From Brachyspira suanatina (GTDB taxonomy: Bacteria > Spirochaetota > Brachyspiria > Brachyspirales > Brachyspiraceae): a stretch of 64,000 bases of DNA. The stretch lies in the NCBI RefSeq assembly GCF_001049755.1, contig NZ_CVLB01000001.1, positions 1,382,995 to 1,446,994 on the forward strand. Reading direction: 5' to 3'. Position numbers and translations under genes: made by a program. The stretch's first letter is position 1, and the number at the start of each line of letters is the position of its first letter. Below the pieces are notes generated by a model. It saw only the letters and a list, made by a program, of their open reading frames with translations. It did no database searches and was not told the DNA's origin. Below, piece by piece: positions 36,612 to 46,228 of this stretch.

Positions 36612-37634
36612 ATGGAAATTTATGATTTAAGAAGCGATACCATAACAAAACCAAGTGAAGAAATGCGTAAAGCAATATACAATGCTGAATGCGGCGATGA
36701 TGTGTATATGGAAGATCCTACAGTAAATAAACTTCAGGAAATGGCAGCAGATATTACAGGAAAAGAAAAAGCAATATTTGTTTCTAGCGGTACTATGGGT
36801 AATTTAATACCTATGATGGTATTAGGAAGAAAAACAAAACAGATACTTTTAGAGGAACAATCTCATATAATACATTATGAAGTTGGAGGAGTTTCATCTT
36901 TGGCAGGTTTAATACCATTGCCTGTTAAAGCTGAAAGAGGAATATTAACTAAAGATATCATAAAAAATTATTTGAATAATCAAGCTACTTATGCAACAAC
37001 AGTTAATATAGTAGAGATAGAAAATACTCATAACAGACATGGAGGAAGTGTTTATCCTATAGAAGTGTTAAAAGAATTACATGAGTTTACAAAATCAAAA
37101 AATGTTCATCTTCATATGGACGGTGCAAGAGTATTTAATGCCTCTATAGCAAGTAAAGTATCAGTAAAAGAAATATCTTCGCATACAGACTCAATTACTT
37201 TCTGTTTATCTAAAGGTTTGGGAGCTCCAATGGGTGCTATGATATGTGCGGATAAAGATTTTATTAATGAAGCATTTAGAATGAGAAAATTAATAGGCGG
37301 AGGAATGAGACAAATAGGACTTATGGCTGCTGCCGGAATATATGCATTAGAAAATAATATAGCTTCATTAGAAGAAGATCATCAAAAAGCAAAAAAAATA
37401 GCAAAAGCAATATTAGAATCTGGAATGGGAACATTAAATTTAGAAGATGTAGAAACTAATATAGTTATAACTAATACAAAAAAATTATCAACAGAAATAT
37501 TATCAAAACTTTCAGAAAAAGGTATTAAGGCAAATTCTTTCGGTGATTATAAAATAAGATTTGTTACTCATAGAGACATAAGTATGCAAAAAATAGATGA
37601 AGTTTGCGAGATCATAAAAAATTTAAAAATATAA
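36612..37634 (+). CDS. ltaE: Low-specificity L-threonine aldolase
   Basis: A 340-aa PLP enzyme that splits L-threonine/allo-threonine to glycine and acetaldehyde. The start YDLRSDTITKPSEEMRKA and GDDVYMEDPTVNKLQ are characteristic. HMDGARVFNA contains the cofactor-facing Asp, and the PLP Lys is in FCLSKGLGAPMGA. GGAG precedes the ATG. It is monocistronic, ending at a strong terminator. Confidence 0.95.
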   Translation: MEIYDLRSDTITKPSEEMRKAIYNAECGDDVYMEDPTVNKLQEMAADITGKEKAIFVSSGTMGNLIPMMVLGRKTKQILLEEQSHIIHYEVGGVSSLAGLIPLPVKAERGILTKDIIKNYLNNQATYATTVNIVEIENTHNRHGGSVYPIEVLKELHEFTKSKNVHLHMDGARVFNASIASKVSVKEISSHTDSITFCLSKGLGAPMGAMICADKDFINEAFRMRKLIGGGMRQIGLMAAAGIYALENNIASLEEDHQKAKKIAKAILESGMGTLNLEDVETNIVITNTKKLSTEILSKLSEKGIKANSFGDYKIRFVTHRDISMQKIDEVCEIIKNLKI

Positions 37635-37644
37635 TTAATAAAAA

Positions 37645-37683
37645 AAGAGTATGCTTAATATAAAAAGCATACTCTTATATTTT
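37645..37683 (+). terminator. Terminator after ltaE
   Basis: Twelve-bp perfect stem AAGAGTATGCTT/AAGCATACTCTT (37645-37656 and 37665-37676) with an A-tract before and TATATTTT after, so it can serve both converging genes. Confidence 0.8.
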
Positions 37684-37685
37684 AT

Positions 37686-39503
37686 TTATTTGAAATTACT
37701 ATCTAATTTGAAATATTCCAATTCAGAAGATAAATTATTAGTTCCATTGACTACATCTTTTCCAAGCAATGAACTATCATTAACTAATTCAGCATTTTCC
37801 TGAGTAATTTTATTTAATTCATTCATAGCCATATTAATTTGTCTTACACTTTCTTCTTCTTCAGCTGTAGCTTCTGATATATTAATTAATATATCAGAAA
37901 CTTCTTTGGCAGAATTTTCTATCGCTATAAGTATATCTAAAGATCTTTTTACAGACTCATCTCCAATTTCTATTTTAGATACAGTATTTTCTATTATGTT
38001 TGTAATGCTTCCTGCCGCTTCATTAACATTCTGGGCTAAACTTCTTATTTCTGAAGCTACAACAGCAAATCCTCTGCCCTGTTCTCCAGCCCTTGCTGCC
38101 TCTACAGCTGCATTGAGTGCTAATATATTAGTTTGAAAAGCTATAGATTGTATTAATTTAGTAATATTTGATATTTCCTTACTAGATTCTGAAATTTCAG
38201 TCATATTATTTGATATTTCATTAACTGCTGATACTCCGCTTTGTGTAGATTCAGTAACTTTAGAACTCATATTTTTAGCATCATAAGAATTTTTTGATGT
38301 ATTTGAAATAGCTGTAAGCAAATTTTCTATAGAACTAGTTATTTCTTCAACAGCCGCAGCCTGAGAAGATGTTCTGTCAGATAAATTATCTATACCTCTT
38401 GATATTTTTTCAGATGAATTATTAATTAATGATATATTTTCCTTTAATTCAGAAACTATAGTGAACATAATATGCTGCATATCATTAATTGAATTAGCTA
38501 AAGTACCTGAAACATCTTTTCTTTTTAAATCTTTCTCTTCAAATTGACTGTCGAATCTTCCGTCCTGCATCAATGTCATTATTGTAATAGCATGATATAA
38601 ATTATTTGATAATGGTATTACTATTCTGGCAACCAAAAGGAATTCTAATACTATAAGTAAAAATATACATAAAAAGAAACTTAACATTAAGAATCTAAAT
38701 TGAGAATAAAATATTTCAGCGCTTCCTTTAAATACTAGTATCCAAGGAGCATTATCTGTTCTTTTAATAGAATACCATTCATTACCTATTATATCTAAAT
38801 CGCCTATATGAGATGATAAATTATTTTTAAAATCAGCAAATATGGGATATGTAAATAAATTATTAGTTTCATCTAGGATATAATCTTTATTATCATGTGT
38901 CATAAAAATACCCTTATCAGAAACTATATAAATTTCATCTTCAAAATTTTTCTTTAAACTTTCAGTGATGGTGTTTATATTGGCAAAATCTATTGCACAT
39001 ACCCCTTTTAAACTACCATTAGTATAAACAGCCTTTCCAAATGTAACTGTAAGCTTATTAACAGCAAAATCTATATAAGGATCACTGATCATTATATTAT
39101 TAGTGGCAACAGAATATTTATACCAATCTCTAGAAGTTTGATCATAAGTAATAGGATAAACTTCCAAAGTATTCATAAAAACCCCACCCTGAGGATATGG
39201 AGTGCTGTTTCCAAAATATACATTCAAATAACCTTCATTAAGTTTCTGAACATTAGTAATAAAATTACCAAATTCTACCCAATTAGGATTAGATGATAAA
39301 TATGCCTCCATAACATAAATAGTATTTTTTAACTCTTCAACATACCCTTCTGTTCTAGTTTTAGCCTCTAATGCTTGAAGATTTTTTTCTCTTAAAAATC
39401 TAGATTTATATAAAGGCTTATAAAAAATATATATAACAACAAATAACAACAGAAGAAATATTATAAAAGGAGCTAAAAATTTGATCATTAATTTATTTTT
39501 CAT
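37686..39503 (-). CDS. Methyl-accepting chemotaxis protein (Cache type)
   Basis: A 605-aa transmembrane receptor. TM1 is at about 9-28. A periplasmic dCache-like sensor spans about 35-275 ([39 protein letters not shown]). TM2 is at about 280-303, followed by a weak HAMP. A long cytoplasmic coiled coil carries the near-canonical hairpin [20 protein letters not shown]. Ligands of such Cache domains are often amino acids or organic acids; this one is unknown. It is an isolated gene. Confidence 0.92.
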   Translation of the reverse strand: MKNKLMIKFLAPFIIFLLLLFVVIYIFYKPLYKSRFLREKNLQALEAKTRTEGYVEELKNTIYVMEAYLSSNPNWVEFGNFITNVQKLNEGYLNVYFGNSTPYPQGGVFMNTLEVYPITYDQTSRDWYKYSVATNNIMISDPYIDFAVNKLTVTFGKAVYTNGSLKGVCAIDFANINTITESLKKNFEDEIYIVSDKGIFMTHDNKDYILDETNNLFTYPIFADFKNNLSSHIGDLDIIGNEWYSIKRTDNAPWILVFKGSAEIFYSQFRFLMLSFFLCIFLLIVLEFLLVARIVIPLSNNLYHAITIMTLMQDGRFDSQFEEKDLKRKDVSGTLANSINDMQHIMFTIVSELKENISLINNSSEKISRGIDNLSDRTSSQAAAVEEITSSIENLLTAISNTSKNSYDAKNMSSKVTESTQSGVSAVNEISNNMTEISESSKEISNITKLIQSIAFQTNILALNAAVEAARAGEQGRGFAVVASEIRSLAQNVNEAAGSITNIIENTVSKIEIGDESVKRSLDILIAIENSAKEVSDILINISEATAEEEESVRQINMAMNELNKITQENAELVNDSSLLGKDVVNGTNNLSSELEYFKLDSNFK

Positions 39504-39604
39504 AATGGCAACCTTTATAGAAATTTAGTGTCCATTTTAAATATATAAAATAATGTCCTTAAAGTCAAAAATAATGATAATTTTTTGTACAAAATTCTGC
39601 AATT

Positions 39605-40495
39605 TTAAAGATTTGATATTACTCTTATGTTTTCTCCATAAGACCATATGTTATTATTATCTTTATAATCAATAAATACAGATTTTGGAGAAATAAGCAT
39701 ATTTAAAGCAAAAAGAGAAAAAGAAAAAACATTATTTATATTAGGCAAACTACCTTCTAATATATTTGCTCTAAGCATTTCATTATTTACAGGGACTTTA
39801 TAATTACTGTAATTAGATTCTATTATATTTAATCCTACTTTTTCTATAAATTTTATAAGATTATCCTTATTAAAATTCACAATATGCTCAGTAGATAAAT
39901 ATCTCATAAGCATATCATAGCTGCATTGATCTTTCATAGGTGAATTAGGCACTTCAATATATAAATATCCATTAGGTTTAATCATATTTTTAATTTTTAA
40001 TAATATTTCAGATGGATTTTTAAAATGCTCTATTACATGTGAAAGCATTATTATATCATATTTATCTTCACTTTCTAAAAAATTAGGTTTTAAATCAATG
40101 TTGTATTTATTTTTTGCATAAAGCCTGGCATTATCATTGAGTTCATAACCGTAAACATCACAGCCATATTTTTTAAATATACTCAACAATAAACCATCAA
40201 AAGCACCTATTTCACATACTTTTTTATTTTTACAGTCAATATAATTATTTACAAAATTAAACTGAGATAAGCTTCTAGCATAACGCATTTTGCTTTTAGC
40301 TTTTTCAAATAATTTATTTTTTATATTATTATGATATTCATTCTTATACAGAAGATATATTTCTTCATCAGTGGGCTGATCTATAAAATAAAGCCCGCAA
40401 TTACTGCATTGATAAACCTTTTTGTGATTCTTCCATATATTTTTTATAATGCCGATTTCAGTATAATTGTTACTTCCACAAACCTCACATATCAT
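39605..40495 (-). CDS. SAM-dependent methyltransferase with N-terminal zinc ribbon
   Basis: 296 aa. Two Cys pairs near the start (CEVCGSNNY, CSNCGLYFIDQP) form a zinc ribbon. A class I methyltransferase fold follows (KVCEIGAFDGLLLSIFKKYG; DIIMLSHVIEHFKNPSEIL; NGYLYIEVPN). Proteins of this layout often modify sugars or surface polysaccharide precursors. It starts 24 nt after the nusA stop on the same strand and is probably part of the rimP-nusA transcript. It has a paralogue at 52194-52997. Confidence 0.85.
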   Translation of the reverse strand: MICEVCGSNNYTEIGIIKNIWKNHKKVYQCSNCGLYFIDQPTDEEIYLLYKNEYHNNIKNKLFEKAKSKMRYARSLSQFNFVNNYIDCKNKKVCEIGAFDGLLLSIFKKYGCDVYGYELNDNARLYAKNKYNIDLKPNFLESEDKYDIIMLSHVIEHFKNPSEILLKIKNMIKPNGYLYIEVPNSPMKDQCSYDMLMRYLSTEHIVNFNKDNLIKFIEKVGLNIIESNYSNYKVPVNNEMLRANILEGSLPNINNVFSFSLFALNMLISPKSVFIDYKDNNNIWSYGENIRVISNL

Positions 40496-40518
40496 AAAAA
40501 TATACTCTATTATTACTA

Positions 40519-42009
40519 TTATTCAAAAGAAAGCTCAATTCCGCATTTAGGACATTTAGTCATATCTTCTGTAATGCTAGATCCGCAGTTAGGACATTCA
40601 TAAACTTCTATCTCTTCAACAACCTCTTCAGAAGTAGTTTCATATTCATCATCAGAAGCCTCTACAACCTCAACAACATCTTTCATTACAAGCATTAAAT
40701 TATCAACAACATCTTTTTCGAGATTAGTTTTTTCCATAACATCTTCTACAGACATATTATATAATTCTTCTATAGAATTGATATTATTATCTATAAGAGT
40801 TTTTATTATAGCTTCATCAATACCCTGTAATGAATATAAATTACTTTCAAATACTTCTGCTGTTTCTAACTCTTCATCAGCAGCCTGAACTTCTTCTGCA
40901 GTATCTGAGAATATTTGATTCAAAGGAACTATATCTTTTAACAATTCAGGATTTTCTTTAATATCTGTTTCTGTTTTTATATCAAAATAATATCCTGTAA
41001 GCTGAGAAGCTAATTTCACATTATAACCGCTTTTACCCAAAGCAAGAGAAAGCTGTTCATCTGGTATAATAATCATAGCTTCTTTTTTTTCCGGATCTGT
41101 AATAATAATTCTTATAGGTTTAGCTGGAGTGATAGCCTCAGCGATATATTCTCTTATATCTTTAGACCATTTTACAACGTCTATCTTTTCGCCTTCTATT
41201 TCTTTAATTATAGATTGTATACGAATACCTTTTTGCCCTATACAAGCACCTATAGGATCAACTTCAGGCTTATTAGATGCAACTGCAACTTTTATTTTTA
41301 ATCCAGGCTGTCTTACTACATTTTTAATTTCTATAGTACCATCAGCAATTTCTGGTATTTCTAATTCAAAAAGCTTCTTTATAAAGTCAGATTTTGTTCT
41401 AGTAAGCAATATTTTTGTATGAACCTCTTTACCTTTTTCATCTTTACCCCCCTGAACTTTATATATATAAGCTCTTATTCTATCTCCAACAGTATAATGT
41501 TCTCTAGGAGATTGGTCTTTCTTCTGTAATTCCCCTTCTGTCTTTCCTAAATTTATATAGATAGTTCCTCTATGTTCTCTTTGGAAATATCCGTTTACAA
41601 GCTGATTTTCTCTTCTTTTAAATTCATTATATATAAGATTTTTTTCTAATTCAGAAATTTTTTGGAAAAATGCAGTTCTTGCTACTGTACTTTCTATTCT
41701 TCCGAATGCTTCTACCTGATCAACAAGTATTAAAACTTCATCACCCAAATTAATATCCTGATCTAATTTCTTAGCCTCTTCTAAAGATATTTCTTTATTC
41801 TTATTTCTAACTTCTTCTACAACACTAGCACCCTTATATACAGTAGGATTATTTTTATTGTCAAAATGAATATGAAATTTTATATCATCACCATATTTCT
41901 TCTTTAAAGCTAATTCCATAGTGGATGCTATTACTTCTTTTAAAAGCTCCACACTAATATCTTTTTCATCAGAAAGCTGCTGTAAATAAGTTCCAACATT
42001 TTCAAACAT
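40519..42009 (-). CDS. nusA: Transcription termination/antitermination factor NusA with C-terminal zinc ribbon
   Basis: 496 aa. The N-terminal RNAP-binding domain is followed by S1 (VGDRIRAYIYKVQGGK) and two KH domains (DPIGACIGQKGIRIQSIIKE; LSLALGKSGYNVKLASQLTG). After about residue 365 there is an acidic linker, one helix-hairpin-helix-like module (LQGIDEAIIKTLIDNNINSI), and an extra C-terminal zinc ribbon CPNC-x10-CPKC at 474-493. The zinc ribbon is not a standard NusA part. GGAG precedes the ATG. It follows rimP after 53 nt; the usual downstream infB is not present. Confidence 0.95.
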   Translation of the reverse strand: MFENVGTYLQQLSDEKDISVELLKEVIASTMELALKKKYGDDIKFHIHFDNKNNPTVYKGASVVEEVRNKNKEISLEEAKKLDQDINLGDEVLILVDQVEAFGRIESTVARTAFFQKISELEKNLIYNEFKRRENQLVNGYFQREHRGTIYINLGKTEGELQKKDQSPREHYTVGDRIRAYIYKVQGGKDEKGKEVHTKILLTRTKSDFIKKLFELEIPEIADGTIEIKNVVRQPGLKIKVAVASNKPEVDPIGACIGQKGIRIQSIIKEIEGEKIDVVKWSKDIREYIAEAITPAKPIRIIITDPEKKEAMIIIPDEQLSLALGKSGYNVKLASQLTGYYFDIKTETDIKENPELLKDIVPLNQIFSDTAEEVQAADEELETAEVFESNLYSLQGIDEAIIKTLIDNNINSIEELYNMSVEDVMEKTNLEKDVVDNLMLVMKDVVEVVEASDDEYETTSEEVVEEIEVYECPNCGSSITEDMTKCPKCGIELSFE

Positions 42010-42062
42010 TTTGACTTCTCCATTTTTTATTTTTTATTAAACATATTTATAGTATATAAATA

Positions 42063-42626
42063 TTAACAATTTAATCTTGCTTTTATGATATCTTTTTTTA
42101 ATATTTTTATATTTTTTTCATTAATAACATTATCTTCATCTGTTACAGTTATTATAATGTAATCATCTTCAGACTTTTTCAACATTGCATAAGCAGTAAT
42201 AAATTCTTCACCGTTTCTATATTTTATTTTTATAGGCATATCTTCAAATAATTCATATCTGTCATTAAATTTCCACCTAAATCCGGCAGAAGAAACTGTT
42301 ATGGTATAATCTCCCTCATCATAACCATTAGCTTTTATGCAATCCTGAATCTTTCTAGTAGTTTCTATACAATGAGTATGAGATACACTTTCTTTTTTCT
42401 TAAAAATAACAGCATATACTTTTTTATTATCAGAAATAGCTCTCACTTTCAAATCAAGCAGATATATATTACTTTTCTCTAAAATATCTTTTATACCGTT
42501 ATATAATATAATTTCATCTATTATATTATTATCTGCTTTCTTAGTAACTTTATCTTTTTTTAATTTCTTTTTTTTAGGCTCTCTGCCATATTCTTTTTGT
42601 TTCTGAGGTCTAGTTTTATTATTCAT
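42063..42626 (-). CDS. rimP: Ribosome maturation factor RimP
   Basis: About 187 aa. A basic Lys-rich N-terminal tail (to about residue 32) precedes the two RimP domains (IYLLDLKVRAISDNKKVYAV; SHTHCIETTRKIQDCI; YTITVSSAGFRWKFNDRYEL; SAG replaces the usual SPG). It supports 30S subunit maturation. The open frame extends to ATG at 42704, but that part encodes the terminator hairpin and has no ribosome site, so ATG at 42626 is taken. It is first in the rimP-nusA operon. Confidence 0.85.
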   Translation of the reverse strand: MNNKTRPQKQKEYGREPKKKKLKKDKVTKKADNNIIDEIILYNGIKDILEKSNIYLLDLKVRAISDNKKVYAVIFKKKESVSHTHCIETTRKIQDCIKANGYDEGDYTITVSSAGFRWKFNDRYELFEDMPIKIKYRNGEEFITAYAMLKKSEDDYIIITVTDEDNVINEKNIKILKKDIIKARLNC

Positions 42627-42658
42627 ATAAATGCTGTTTTTTATTATTTTCCTAATAT

Positions 42659-42699
42659 AAAAAAAGAGTGTCAGTTTTTGCTGCCAAAAACCAACGCCC
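42659..42699 (-). terminator. Intrinsic terminator (attenuator) in the rimP-nusA leader
   Basis: On the minus strand, a 15-position stem (42699-42685 with 42680-42666; 14 of 15 pair, counting three G-U) around GTTTTTG-GCAG-CAAAAAC is followed directly by seven T (42665-42659). It lies between the promoter and rimP, so it should stop a fraction of transcripts before the operon. Confidence 0.8.
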
Positions 42700-42729
42700 T
42701 TCATTACAAATATTTTCGGAAGTATTTTT

Positions 42730-42757
42730 ATTTTACCCTACTAATGATTTTTGTCAA
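42730..42757 (-). promoter_or_regulatory. rimP-nusA promoter
   Basis: Minus-strand TTGACA (42752-42757), a 16-nt spacer and TAAAAT (42730-42735). The expected start near 42723 leaves a leader of about 97 nt containing the terminator. Confidence 0.7.
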
Positions 42758-42867
42758 GTACTTTAATAAAATTTATTATTATGTTAATATTATTTAATTG
42801 ACTTTTATTATTTTCTATTTTATTATAAATAAACTATGAATAGTATTTATTAAATGATTGGTAAAAG

Positions 42868-44394
42868 ATGATATTTTATATATTAACAATTATATTTTTC
42901 TTATATGTGGTATCTATAGCTATAAAAATGCTGCTTGAAAACAGACCTCCTTATTCATTTATAGCCTGGCTTACTGTTTTAGTATTTTTGCCTTATATTG
43001 GTGTAATATTTTATATATTCCTTGGAATGGATTGGAAAAAATCAAAAAAGAAAATTTCTGCTAAACTTCCAGAGGATATGATAAAAAATTATTTTTCTTC
43101 ATTGCTTAAAGAACAAATAAAAATACTTGATAATATGCAGGGTAATTATGGGAAGCATATAAATTTGGTTAAGCTTGCAATAAAAAGCGGATACTCACCT
43201 ATTACAGTTCAAAATGAAGTTTATGTATTTGATGATGGCGAAAAACTCTTTGATGCTATAATTCAAGATCTAAAACTAGCAGAAAAAACTATACATATGG
43301 AATATTTTATATGGAGAAGCGATAAACTTGGAAATAGAATAAAAGATGTTCTCATAAAAAAAGCAAAACAAGGAGTTGAAATAAGGCTTATATTTGATGG
43401 TGTAGGATCATTAAAGAGAATAAGCAGAAAATACAGAAGAGAATTGAAAAAAAATGGAATAAAATTTTTATATTATCATGACCCTTTTTCTATATTATGG
43501 ACTAGATTTGTAAATTACAGAAATCACAGAAAAATAGTTGTAGTTGATGGTGTTGTAGCATATATGGGAGGAATGAATTTAGGACAGGAATATATAGACG
43601 GAGGAAAACGATTTAATTCTTGGAAAGATGTACATATGAGAATAGTTGGAGATTCATGCAATCTTATACAGAATGTTTTCGTTTGCGATTGGTATAATGC
43701 AGGCGGAAGAGATTTAGAAATTTTTAATGTTGAAGAAAATAAACATAAGCATTTAAGAAGAATAAAATATGCTAATAAGGAATTAAACGAAGAAAAAGTA
43801 TCAATTATAAGAAAAGATTTATTTCCGCAGTCATTTACCGATAAATTTCTGCCTGTTCAGATAATAACTTCAGGTGCAGACTCTAAATGGGACAGCATAC
43901 AAAAAGTATATTCTAAAATGATAGAAGAAGCTAAAGAAAGTATTTACATAGAAAGCCCATACTTTGTACCTGATGACGGATTTTTAAGAACTTTAGAGAA
44001 TGCTGCATTATCCGAAGTAAATGTAAACCTTATGATAACAGGAAACCCTGATAAATTAGTTGCTTGGTGGGTGGCCCAGACATATTTTGAAACTTTACTA
44101 AATGCTGGTGTAAATATATATTTATATGAAAAAGGTTTCTTGCACAGTAAATTCTGTGTAATGGATGGAAGAATAGTATCATGCGGTACTTGCAACATGG
44201 ATATAAGAAGCTTTTATTTACATTACGAAATGAATGCTGTTATATATGATATTGATATAGCTAAAAAATTTGAGGATATATTTAAAAAAGATATGCTTGA
44301 TTCCCATAAAATAACTATAGAGGAATATTCTAAACAGCCTATGCTTGTAAGACTTAGAAATTCGGCTTGCAGAATTATAGCTCCTGTTTTATAA
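42868..44394 (+). CDS. cls: Cardiolipin synthase (phospholipase D family)
   Basis: A 508-aa membrane enzyme that joins two phosphatidylglycerols. Two N-terminal TM helices (ILTIIFFLYVVSIAIKMLL; WLTVLVFLPYIGVIFYIFLG) precede two HKD motifs: HRKIVVVDGVVAYMGG (about residue 220) and HSKFCVMDGRIVSCGT (about 430). The length is as in bacterial Cls. It is divergent from rimP. Confidence 0.93.
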   Translation: MIFYILTIIFFLYVVSIAIKMLLENRPPYSFIAWLTVLVFLPYIGVIFYIFLGMDWKKSKKKISAKLPEDMIKNYFSSLLKEQIKILDNMQGNYGKHINLVKLAIKSGYSPITVQNEVYVFDDGEKLFDAIIQDLKLAEKTIHMEYFIWRSDKLGNRIKDVLIKKAKQGVEIRLIFDGVGSLKRISRKYRRELKKNGIKFLYYHDPFSILWTRFVNYRNHRKIVVVDGVVAYMGGMNLGQEYIDGGKRFNSWKDVHMRIVGDSCNLIQNVFVCDWYNAGGRDLEIFNVEENKHKHLRRIKYANKELNEEKVSIIRKDLFPQSFTDKFLPVQIITSGADSKWDSIQKVYSKMIEEAKESIYIESPYFVPDDGFLRTLENAALSEVNVNLMITGNPDKLVAWWVAQTYFETLLNAGVNIYLYEKGFLHSKFCVMDGRIVSCGTCNMDIRSFYLHYEMNAVIYDIDIAKKFEDIFKKDMLDSHKITIEEYSKQPMLVRLRNSACRIIAPVL

Positions 44395-44425
44395 TATGGC
44401 ATATTTTTTTATATGGTAAATAATT

Positions 44426-45379
44426 ATGATGAAGAAAATAAAAATATCAGAATTAGATAATCAAGCCCTTTTCGAATTGGGATTTTCAAAAGAGAGACAT
44501 ATTCTTTTTGTAGATGATATAGGTATAAAAAAGGATAATATACCAACTCTAAATGAACTTCTAAAAACTAGAGAAGATTTCTTTATTAACTTATCGTCAG
44601 AAAAGGATGAAAGCAATAAAAATTATATAAGCGGTAATGATCTGCTTACAGCTTTGCCTGAAATGAGAAATCTTATATATCATGCATCGTTAAAATATCC
44701 TTTAAAAAATATTTCTATATTTGCTAAACTTATCAATTTGAGAAGTTTGCATCTATACGGTGATTTGCCTAAAGATATGGAATTAAAGCCTCTTGATAAT
44801 ATAGAAAATTTAGAAAGTATTTATATAGAAAATGGGCTTACATTAAGACAAGATGTTTATTTATCTATGAAAAGTACAATAAGAGAAATAGGTGCTGGAA
44901 CATTCAGAATGGAGTCTTTTGATAAGAATCCTAATCTTAAAAAAATAGCCGTTCTTACAGGAGTTTCTCATGAGGAAGAAATGCCTAAAAAACTTCCAGA
45001 ACTAGAAGAACTCTATATTGAAAAAGGCAAGAATATAAGATCATTTAATTTTATATCAGAAATGAAAACTCTTAAAACTTTGGAATTGAATAATATACCT
45101 ACATTAAAAGAAATTCCTGATTTAAGTAATTTAGAAGATTTAAAAAAGGTTATTTTAACTAATCTTAGAAATCTTGAAAATATGGATGCTATATTAAATC
45201 ATCCTAGAATAAGAATTTTAATATTAGAAAATATAAAATGCTTTAATGTAGATATGCTTTCAAAGGAAACAGCTCCTAAATTAAAATATGTATCTGTTAT
45301 AAGCGATGATAAAAATTGGGATAAAAGAACAAAGAAATTACTGGAAGAAAAAGGATATAAAGACTATAATGAAGATTAG
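44426..45379 (+). CDS. Leucine-rich-repeat-like protein
   Basis: A 317-aa cytoplasmic protein with no signal peptide. From about residue 85 on, irregular leucine-rich repeats of 20-24 residues appear (LINLRSLHLYGDLP; IENLESIYIENG; LPELEELYIEKG; MKTLKTLELNNI; LEDLKKVILTNL; HPRIRILILENI). The N-terminal 80 residues are not recognised. It is probably a protein-interaction scaffold. Its end overlaps the start of the nitrilase gene by 11 nt, so the two are likely co-translated. Confidence 0.7.
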   Translation: MMKKIKISELDNQALFELGFSKERHILFVDDIGIKKDNIPTLNELLKTREDFFINLSSEKDESNKNYISGNDLLTALPEMRNLIYHASLKYPLKNISIFAKLINLRSLHLYGDLPKDMELKPLDNIENLESIYIENGLTLRQDVYLSMKSTIREIGAGTFRMESFDKNPNLKKIAVLTGVSHEEEMPKKLPELEELYIEKGKNIRSFNFISEMKTLKTLELNNIPTLKEIPDLSNLEDLKKVILTNLRNLENMDAILNHPRIRILILENIKCFNVDMLSKETAPKLKYVSVISDDKNWDKRTKKLLEEKGYKDYNED

Positions 45380-46160
45380 TGCCTTTGAATTCTATATACA
45401 AAAAGATAAATATAAAAATCTAGAAATAATAAATAATCATTTAAAAAATATAAGTACCAAAGAAAAATCTGATTTAATAGTACTTCCTGAATTATCTTCT
45501 AATGGTTATTTATTTGAAAACAGAGAAGAATTAATACTTACTGCTGAAAATATAAAAGACGGCATATTTATAAATAGCCTATCTGAAATGTCAAAAAAAT
45601 ATGATACCTCTATAATTGCAGGATTCGCTGAAAAGTTTGAAGATAAAATTTATAATTCTGCTGCAATAATAGAAAAAGGAAATATAAAAGGCATATATAG
45701 GAAAATACATTTATCCGATTTTGAAAAGAAATTTTTTGATATTGGAGAAATAAATAATGCTGATTTAGTCTTCAATATAAACGGCATTAATATATCAGTA
45801 CAAATATGCTTTGATTTATGGTTCAATGAAATATCAAGAAAGCAAATATTAAATGGAAGTAATTTAATATGCGTACTTGCTAATTTTGGCTCCAACACTA
45901 CTTTTGAAATAGCTAGAATAAGAGCAATAGAAAATTTAACTCCTCTAGTATTATGTAATCGCATAGGTATAGAAAAAAATTCAATTATGGAAGCTTCTTT
46001 TATTGGCAAAAGTTTTATATGCGATGAAACAGGAAAATTACTCACAAATATAAACGAAAATCAAAACAATAAGATAATAACTGCTGAAATAGAAATAAAA
46101 AACAATAGACAAAATATAATATGTTCTGATTTTATAGAAGAAATAAAAAGACATTATTAA
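45369..46160 (+). CDS. Carbon-nitrogen hydrolase (nitrilase superfamily)
   Basis: About 263 aa (MKISAFEFYIQ start). The catalytic triad is visible: Glu in LIVLPELSSNGY, Lys in YRKIHLSDFEKKFF, and Cys in VQICFDLWFNE. It probably hydrolyses an amide such as an omega-amidase or N-carbamoyl substrate; the specificity is unclear. Upstream in-frame ATG 45306 lies in the LRR gene and is not used. Its start overlaps the LRR gene. Confidence 0.88.
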   Translation: MKISAFEFYIQKDKYKNLEIINNHLKNISTKEKSDLIVLPELSSNGYLFENREELILTAENIKDGIFINSLSEMSKKYDTSIIAGFAEKFEDKIYNSAAIIEKGNIKGIYRKIHLSDFEKKFFDIGEINNADLVFNINGINISVQICFDLWFNEISRKQILNGSNLICVLANFGSNTTFEIARIRAIENLTPLVLCNRIGIEKNSIMEASFIGKSFICDETGKLLTNINENQNNKIITAEIEIKNNRQNIICSDFIEEIKRHY

Positions 46161-46167
46161 TAAAATA

Positions 46168-46201
46168 GAATGAGCATGATTTTGTATAATCAAGCCCATT
46201 C
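46168..46201. terminator. Hairpin between the nitrilase and chemoreceptor genes
   Basis: GAATG-a-GC-a-TGATT pairs with AATCA-a-GC-c-CATTC (46168-46201). The U-rich tail is weak on both strands; it probably limits read-through of the converging genes. Confidence 0.5.
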
Positions 46202-46228
46202 CAAATATAATTTTTATATTATCAAGTT

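Noticed and set aside
42627-42704. Upstream ATG adding 26 residues to RimP
   Set aside because: The extension encodes the intrinsic terminator hairpin and has no ribosome site.
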